The notes under the pieces: model-generated | Seen by the model: the letters and a program-made list of their open reading frames with translations, nothing else | Database searches by the model: none | Told to the model about the DNA's origin: nothing | Shown: in pieces, positions 8,063 to 12,440 of the stretch | Layout: each line of letters opens with the position of its first letter | How positions within the stretch are numbered: position 1 is the stretch's first letter | Assembly (NCBI GenBank): GCA_018985235.1 | Contig: JADGIG010000217.1 | Span: 1 to 12,440, forward strand | Direction of reading: 5' to 3' | DNA from: Sanchytrium tribonematis | Lineage: Eukaryota; Sanchytriomycota; Sanchytriomycetes; Sanchytriales; Sanchytriaceae | DNA length: 12,440 nt | Position numbers and translations under genes: made by a program

Positions 8063-8509
8063 CTATCTTAAAAACAATTTTAATCGAACTGCATCTGAGC
8101 CATTCATATAATATCTTTGCAAATATTTGTCTCTAATGAAACCAAAAGAGGTGTATAATTTCATTGCACCCTTATTTGATAACTCTGTCTCAAGAACTAT
8201 TTCTTTGACGCCATCAAACTTGTGAAAATGTAGTATAGCATGTTTGACTAACTTTTTTGCCAATCCCTGTCTTCTGTAGTGCGGCTCCACTGCCAGCATG
8301 GCTATGTACCCACGATTTCTATCTGATTCCAATCTGCAAATTAATCCTCCTGCCATTTGGTTCTGATCGTCATTGATTATCCAAGTCAATTCGGGCCAAT
8401 TATGCAAAAAATAGCGGTATGTATAAATAGAGTAAGGCTCGCTCAGTGATTTGTTGATAAGATTAACAAGTGGCTCAGTGTCAGTTTGTTGAAATTGCCT
8501 AATCTTCAT
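8063..8509 (-). CDS. NAA30: N-alpha-acetyltransferase 30, NatC catalytic subunit (148 aa)
   Basis: Catalytic subunit (Naa30/Mak3) of the NatC complex, which acetylates nascent proteins starting with Met followed by a hydrophobic residue, at the ribosome. The whole protein is one GNAT domain. It has the very conserved substrate-side loop LSEPYSIYTYRYFLHNWPELTW (residues 22-43), RGYIAMLAV on the beta-4 strand (66-74), the acetyl-CoA loop RRQGLA (79-84), VLETELSN (105-112) and GFIRDKYLQRYYMNGSDAVRLKL near the end (123-145). The length matches minimal Mak3 orthologs and lacks the long N-terminal extension of the animal protein. The start is the ATG at 8509. It lies only 24 nt after the stop of the same-strand KCH1-like gene, so its promoter must sit inside that gene or the two are co-transcribed. 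It ends 15 nt from the convergent SNF2 gene. Confidence 0.94.
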   Translation of the reverse strand: MKIRQFQQTDTEPLVNLINKSLSEPYSIYTYRYFLHNWPELTWIINDDQNQMAGGLICRLESDRNRGYIAMLAVEPHYRRQGLAKKLVKHAILHFHKFDGVKEIVLETELSNKGAMKLYTSFGFIRDKYLQRYYMNGSDAVRLKLFLR

Positions 8510-8533
8510 AATACAAAGGAGAAAATACTAGAT

Positions 8534-9881
8534 TTACTGAAAGTGGCTATAAGGTGTTGGGCTACTGGATGTTCGTTTATATTGTTTAGTGGAGTTTTTT
8601 GCGGTCAAAACTTTTTTTGAAGAGGCTCTGGAAGAATTCTTTGAGGGTGGTTTAGGAGTAGGATCATGGTAATCTTGGTTGTAATATAACAGAGGATTTC
8701 TGTCAGGTGTCGCATTAACTAAGGAAGACGGATCAAAATACGGCACCGGATTCCTGTAAATATCCGGAGAAGACAGTACGGACCCGCCGACTGTTTCTGT
8801 TGGTGACGGCATATAATATTGAGGCCGCTCACTTTGTATCGGAGAAACTGGCATGTATTGGGGCTGATCAAAAGATGCTGGACCAGGATGTAAATATATA
8901 TTAGTATCAATAGGTGGAGGTAATTTTTGATACTGAGGTTGGTACTTATTCAAGGACTGTAAACTTTGCCTTTTGACATCCGCATACTCAAAATATGGAT
9001 CCTCAACTTGAGGGTACTTCGGTTGGAGCATTCTTGAATCATTATGCTTCATAAGGTCTCTTTCGCTTATTATGTTGGTTAAACGTTTCTCAATTTTCAC
9101 TTCTACATATTTCCGAACACTTCCTTGAATCACGCAAAAAAATAAAGGAATCAACAAAATATACGAAATAGCTAAAAATATTAGATTCAACACCCAAGAT
9201 GCACACACTATTATCATTGAAAATATCGCCAGATTCTGCGTGTCTGACCAATTATTAGAAATATTCTTGGTGACATCGTATAATACGCCCTGTTTCCACA
9301 AAAAATATAGAGCTATAAAATTAAGAATTCTCCTAGGACCATCAGCTAGCAATAGCCTTAATTAATAATCAATACCGTTTCCAATTGGAAAAGTGGGTGT
9401 AAACAAAAAATGCAACATGATCCGAAAATGACCTACTTTCTAAAATATGCTTGAAAAAGCAATAATGTTCATATCCCTTAATAGAATAATACCTTTGAGC
9501 CAATTTTGATGTGAATGACTTTGCAATGTGACCAGACTGAATGATCCGATAAGCACGAATCATGTCAAAGCTTAGTAAAATTAGAGTTATGATAATGCAA
9601 AGAATATAAACAGGTGCATATAGCATCTTTAAGTAGATTTCAAATGAAAAATTGGAGTTCGTTTTTAATAATGAGTTGAATGAATTCGAGTTAAACGCGG
9701 AAATTCCTAAAAATATTCCAATGAAAATATCGGTCATGAGAATAAATATTGATTTAAATATTAATAGATACATAAATATGTAAGTGATTATGTATTTGAG
9801 AGATCTGAAGCGGTCCAATTTGATGTCCTCGTATGTATAATTGACTGTGAAATAATTTTTCCATTTATTCACCAAACACAT
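8534..9881 (-). CDS. KCH1: Kch1/Prm6-like membrane protein, two exons (9881-9376, 9356-8534; 442 aa)
   Basis: Fungal multi-span membrane protein of the Kch1/Prm6 family, linked in yeast to low-affinity potassium uptake during pheromone or calcium signalling. Start chosen at ATG 9881 because the protein then begins MCLVNKW, like the short Cys/Trp N-terminus of the family; the open frame reaches 9968 but has no ATG. Membrane segments are predicted near residues 30-60, 86-106 and 205-250, the last long enough for two. Family-diagnostic words are RAYRIIQSG (109-117), FVYTHF (159-164) and, created by splicing, WKRLLLADGPRRILN (R169 is split CG|G). The tail from about 265 is Pro/Tyr-rich and holds about seven Ser/Thr-Pro sites, candidate CDK or MAP-kinase targets, ending in a basic Ser-rich stretch. 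The transport role is inferred from yeast. Confidence 0.82.
9357..9375 (-). other. 19-nt spliceosomal intron in KCH1-like gene
   Basis: On the coding strand: GTATTGATTATTAATTAAG. Removal joins CG to G (Arg) and rebuilds the family motif LLLADGPRR. Retention gives a TGA two codons in. It is codon phase 2, with TAAT at intron positions 12-15. Confidence 0.92.
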
Positions 9882-9989
9882 TGTTTCGAATTTATAAACG
9901 TGACGGGATTTCTGAATGCCTTGATAAGAAGGAAAGCGCCATCTAACTCTCAAATTCGAAATCCGCTAGTTTACTCCTCAATTTTTTAA
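9882..9989. promoter_or_regulatory. 108-bp bidirectional spacer (KCH1 / RPC17) with a short uORF
   Basis: Space between the two divergent ATGs. On the minus strand a 16-codon upstream ORF (9942-9892) ends 10 nt before the KCH1-like ATG, in a different frame. No CCAAT box is seen. The uORF would matter only if transcription starts upstream of 9942. Confidence 0.4.
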
Positions 9990-10244
9990 ATGAAATTATT
10001 ATCTAGCCAAATCATTACAAATGAAGAAGCGTCGCAATATATGAGAGTAGAATTTGAAAAAAATTGCGCTTCCCTGTACTTTAAATTGAAAGATTACAAA
10101 TTGGAGCAACACGAATTAATCTCTATTTTGAATTTAAAGCCGAATTACATCTGTTTATACAGCATTATTCCTGATCTAGAAAGTCGGTTTAAGTCTGAGG
10201 AAATTAAAGAGCTGCTTTATTTAATTGAAACATCTAAGGAATAA
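9990..10244 (+). CDS. RPC17: RNA polymerase III subunit C17-like protein (HRDC-like, 84 aa)
   Basis: Probable Rpc17 (CRCP/RPC9), which pairs with Rpc25 in the stalk of RNA polymerase III and helps initiation. The N-terminus MKLLSSQIITNEEASQYM resembles the family opening (Met-x-hydrophobic, then Leu-x-Asn-x-Glu). The second half, LEQHELISILNLKPNYICLY followed by PDLESRFKSEEIKELL, follows the HRDC-like pattern of 'LTKAE...LLNLRP...E.RF..EQIEELL'. At 84 residues it is clearly shorter than the usual 115-150, with the variable middle linker and the acidic C-terminus absent. The paralogous Pol II subunit Rpb4 also ends with an 'IPSLE.RF..EEL' pattern and is the main alternative; the N-terminus and LNLKP favour Rpc17. 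Its TAA stop is embedded in AATAAA and lies 1 nt from the convergent LSG1 stop. Confidence 0.55.
   Translation: MKLLSSQIITNEEASQYMRVEFEKNCASLYFKLKDYKLEQHELISILNLKPNYICLYSIIPDLESRFKSEEIKELLYLIETSKE
10216..10221 (-). terminator. Possible LSG1 poly(A) signal inside RPC17
   Basis: AATAAA on the minus strand, 25 nt beyond the LSG1 stop and within the RPC17 coding region. If used, the two convergent transcripts overlap by at least 30 nt. It is the nearest canonical hexamer downstream of LSG1. Confidence 0.4.
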
Positions 10245-10245
10245 A
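10240..10245 (+). terminator. Poly(A) signal overlapping the RPC17 stop
   Basis: AATAAA whose TAA (10242-10244) is the stop codon of RPC17. This is the same arrangement as at the 3' end of the acyl-CoA synthetase. Confidence 0.5.
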
Positions 10246-11706
10246 CTATTTACCCTTTTTCTTTTTATAGTGCTTTTTTGAATTGGTAATTGTGGAGTTT
10301 ACTTGACCCTTAAAATCCTGACTAGCAAAGACACCTTTAGTTTGAGCCTTGACTGCTGCTTTGGGGTCAAAAAATTCATCGTCAAGTATCTCGACATTGG
10401 TTTTTTTAGTATATAAATTGCCAGATTCATCATAAAAGTTAAATTGACCTTGATATTTTGGTGGCGGCTCTGCGTAGACAAGCTTCCCTTCAACATAATC
10501 TTTTAGCAATATTCTAGCACTTCTTGAGATATCAGGAACACCAAATCCTGATGTCATGAATCCTCTAGCTCTAGCCAAAACAGAAAGACATTCCTCAGCA
10601 TCCACTTCTTTTGGTAACCGTATTCCGTACATTTTGCTGAAATGTCCCGCTGGTATTCTATTGACAATAAGTGCACATGGAGAAAGATAATCTTTCAAGT
10701 TGTCAATCGGAAGGATCCCGTTGCATACCATATCTGCCCTCGTGGTGGCAAATGATGGGAAAACAAGACCTGGACAATCACAAAGACACAACTGGGAATT
10801 AAGCATCAAAGTCTGAAAATGTTTGGTCTTTCCAGGAGTGCTGCTTACTGTTACTTTTTTAGAACCTACCATTGCATTAATTGTTGATGATTTACCGACG
10901 TTTGGGTGACCACAAAATGAAATTGTTTTCATATTTGGTGTCTTAGGAGACGGATGCAAAGGTGGTGGACATCGTTTGTAAAGTTCTGTGATTAATGAAT
11001 CCACATCAAGCACATCATTAAGATGATCTCCTTCCTCTTGTTTAGCCGAGAAAAATACAAACTCAATATTGTTTTTTCTAAAATATTGCTTCCAAATAAT
11101 CCTTTGATCTTCTGATAACAAATCTGCCTTGTTAACTAAGAGTAGATTCTTCTTTCTGCTATCAACCTCATGAACATATTTTTCCAAATCCGAACATCTA
11201 AATAGCAAAGGGTTCCTGGCATCCACGATCTGTACGATGAGATCTCCTCTCTCAACCACTCTCCAAAGTTCTTTCCAAACCATCAGATTTTTCTCAAAAG
11301 GCGTCATCAATAGATTATGGGTTTCTTCTATTTCTGCAAGTTGGCCTCTCCATTTTAAAAACTCCTCATTCTCAACAGAATGCAGTTCTTCCTTTGATGT
11401 ATTTGAGTCCCATTTGGGTCTGCGAGGTAATTTGATGTTAACTTGCAACTTCTCAAAAGATTCTATCATCTTTTGCTCTTCCTCCGGCGTTAGTATATTA
11501 TATTTTTTCTTTTTAACGACTGTCTGAGAAATAAATTTAACATGAAGTTTTTCTGATTCAAAATTGGTTCCATCCAAAGAAGCTTGTGCTAAAAAGTCAT
11601 CTAATTCATTTTCTTTTGTATTACTCATGAGCTCATTTTTTCCTGGAAGAGGATCCAATTTCTGTTTTCGTTGTCTATTAATCAGCGCCTTTCCCAAATC
11701 TGACAT
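10246..11706 (-). CDS. LSG1: Large-subunit GTPase LSG1, circularly permuted (486 aa)
   Basis: Cytoplasmic GTPase (Lsg1/Kre35) that triggers release of the export adaptor Nmd3 from the pre-60S ribosomal subunit late in maturation. The GTPase motifs occur in the permuted order typical of the YlqF/YawG group: G4 NKAD (192-195), G5 SAK (220-222), then G1 GHPNVGKS (266-273), G2 with TPGKTKHFQT (290-299) and G3 DCPG (310-313). The N-terminus MSDLGKALINRQRK, the TPFEKNLMVWKELWRVVERGDLIVQIVDARNPL block (135-167) and the C-terminal ARGFMTSGFGVPD block are family hallmarks. The C-terminus ends in a Lys-rich tail (KKHYKKKKGK), usual for this RNA-contacting protein. It is somewhat shorter than yeast Lsg1 (about 640), mainly because the acidic insert between G5 and G1 is nearly missing. 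It starts at ATG 11706, 46 bp from divergent CDC16. Confidence 0.95.
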   Translation of the reverse strand: MSDLGKALINRQRKQKLDPLPGKNELMSNTKENELDDFLAQASLDGTNFESEKLHVKFISQTVVKKKKYNILTPEEEQKMIESFEKLQVNIKLPRRPKWDSNTSKEELHSVENEEFLKWRGQLAEIEETHNLLMTPFEKNLMVWKELWRVVERGDLIVQIVDARNPLLFRCSDLEKYVHEVDSRKKNLLLVNKADLLSEDQRIIWKQYFRKNNIEFVFFSAKQEEGDHLNDVLDVDSLITELYKRCPPPLHPSPKTPNMKTISFCGHPNVGKSSTINAMVGSKKVTVSSTPGKTKHFQTLMLNSQLCLCDCPGLVFPSFATTRADMVCNGILPIDNLKDYLSPCALIVNRIPAGHFSKMYGIRLPKEVDAEECLSVLARARGFMTSGFGVPDISRSARILLKDYVEGKLVYAEPPPKYQGQFNFYDESGNLYTKKTNVEILDDEFFDPKAAVKAQTKGVFASQDFKGQVNSTITNSKKHYKKKKGK

Positions 11707-11752
11707 TATACTCTCCTAGTGTTAGCCTTTTTTTGCAAATGATTTTTGTAAC
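11707..11752. promoter_or_regulatory. 46-bp bidirectional spacer (LSG1 / CDC16)
   Basis: All the sequence between two divergent start codons, the tightest divergent pair in the window. It contains a run of seven T (11729-11735) and no recognisable CCAAT or TATA box. Confidence 0.45.
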
Positions 11753-12436
11753 ATGAATTTTAATTCATACATTAATGAATCAGCAAAGTACATGTTACCT
11801 GCCTCGTCTGAGTATTGGACGGAAAAGCAAGTTTTTTTTAATAGCCAAGTACAGTTGGAAATTAATTCAAAATACTTTGGGGCAATAGTAAACGAAAATT
11901 ATGGCCTTGTATACGGATTGACGCTTCACAAGAGCAGTCATTATGACCATTATATTAATGCTTTCTGTCTATATAAATTAGGCAATGCCGATGGATGTGC
12001 CAAAGAACTTGAGGAATTGTTACCCAAAATCCCAACAAACCAAAAAGTCTTTTTAAGTGCTATCCATTATTATTTAGGTGTTTGTTATATTAGTACTCCA
12101 AAATTAAAGCTGTATGTTTTGCAGTCCTTTGAATTATGGTGTGGCAATTACGATGCTTTTGATTACTTACTTCGATACGACATCATACCTTCTCAAGAGA
12201 AAACCAATTTGGCTCACATTATATCACAAATTAATAATGACATTATAAAAGACCTTTACTGGTGTCGACTTGCTTCCTGTGGCCCTGTCATGCTTGAGAT
12301 ATCTAATCTTAATATGCTTGAAGATGAAGACGATCCAATGGATTCTGATTATACACCATCCACGACCTCCTATACTCAAACTAATGGTAATTCCGAGGTT
12401 CCGATCACTCTCACCGAAGTGCTAGAATATTGCTAA
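11753..12436 (+). CDS. CDC16: Cdc16/APC6-like TPR protein, N-terminal part
   Basis: Probable N-terminal third of Cdc16 (APC6), a TPR scaffold of the anaphase-promoting complex. Resemblance to Cdc16 is in pattern and order: 'SSEYWTEKQVFF' at the position of the 'ALFWADK' helix, paired TPR-like helices at about 55-115 (YINAFCLYKLGNADGCAKEL, IHYYLGVCY), and 'GNYDAFDYLLRYDIIPSQEKTNL' (140-162), which follows the family's 'FEAFDLL..HHMLT.QEE' stretch. An acidic Ser/Thr-rich linker follows (about 190-215). The frame closes with TAA at 12434-12436 after 227 residues, whereas Cdc16 is about 600 or more with many more TPRs, so the gene probably continues past a splice site or the window edge. A GT...AG stretch (12415-12435?) at the end is a possible intron start but does not fit the 19-nt pattern. 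The start is the first ATG after the spacer. Confidence 0.55.
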   Translation: MNFNSYINESAKYMLPASSEYWTEKQVFFNSQVQLEINSKYFGAIVNENYGLVYGLTLHKSSHYDHYINAFCLYKLGNADGCAKELEELLPKIPTNQKVFLSAIHYYLGVCYISTPKLKLYVLQSFELWCGNYDAFDYLLRYDIIPSQEKTNLAHIISQINNDIIKDLYWCRLASCGPVMLEISNLNMLEDEDDPMDSDYTPSTTSYTQTNGNSEVPITLTEVLEYC

Positions 12437-12440
12437 AAGA

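Noticed and set aside
3405-9375. Frameshifts or pseudogenes in the acyl-CoA synthetase, SNF2 and KCH1-like genes
   Set aside because: Each break is repaired exactly by excising a GTAT...AG segment of 19 nt with the same internal TAAT, and a conserved family motif appears across each junction. Three independent sequencing errors or mutations would not share this structure.
9882-9953. N-terminal extension of the KCH1-like protein from a TTG at 9953
   Set aside because: TTG is not an expected fungal start, and the ATG at 9881 gives the MC...KW beginning typical of the family.
1-12440. CRISPR arrays, transposons, tRNA or rRNA genes, or a defence-type gene cluster
   Set aside because: Reading through the spacers I found no repeated spaced units, transposase-like frames or clover-leaf sequences. 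Nearly all bases are accounted for by housekeeping genes.

Overview
This 12.4 kb window is a very compact, AT-rich stretch of a eukaryotic nuclear genome, almost certainly fungal. Two genes belong to fungal-type families: a Kch1/Prm6-like membrane protein, and a Sok1-type member of the TCP11 family. The rest are eukaryotic housekeeping genes (acyl-CoA synthetase, Use1 SNARE, Lsh/Irc5 remodeller, NatC catalytic subunit, RNA polymerase III subunit C17, LSG1 GTPase, Cdc16). High gene density, small gaps and tiny introns fit an early-diverging, Cryptomycota-like fungus. That placement is an inference, not something the sequence proves. I see no prokaryotic operon, no mobile element and no CRISPR array.

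Layout: 1-646 (+) C-terminal part of an aldehyde dehydrogenase; 580-918 (-) small possible secreted or membrane protein; 1010-1861 (-) Use1-like SNARE; 1921-4189 (+) long-chain acyl-CoA synthetase, two exons; 4198-6117 (-) Sok1/TCP11 protein; 6322-8047 (+) Lsh/Irc5-type SNF2 ATPase, two exons; 8063-8509 (-) Naa30; 8534-9881 (-) Kch1-like protein, two exons; 9990-10244 (+) Rpc17-like subunit; 10246-11706 (-) LSG1; 11753-12436 (+) N-terminal part of Cdc16/APC6, running off the window or into an intron. Convergent pairs lie 8, 15 and 1 nt apart. Divergent pairs share 46-204 bp.

The most notable feature is not a gene but the gene architecture. Three genes that look broken are each restored exactly by removing a 19-nt intron. 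All three introns are 19 nt long, interrupt the codon after its second base, and fit the pattern GTATNNNTNNNTAATNNAG. AATAAA signals overlap or abut stop codons, and one palindrome (AATAAATTTATT) can serve two convergent genes. The genes do not form one pathway. They are unrelated housekeeping functions packed tightly, so no new multi-gene system is claimed.
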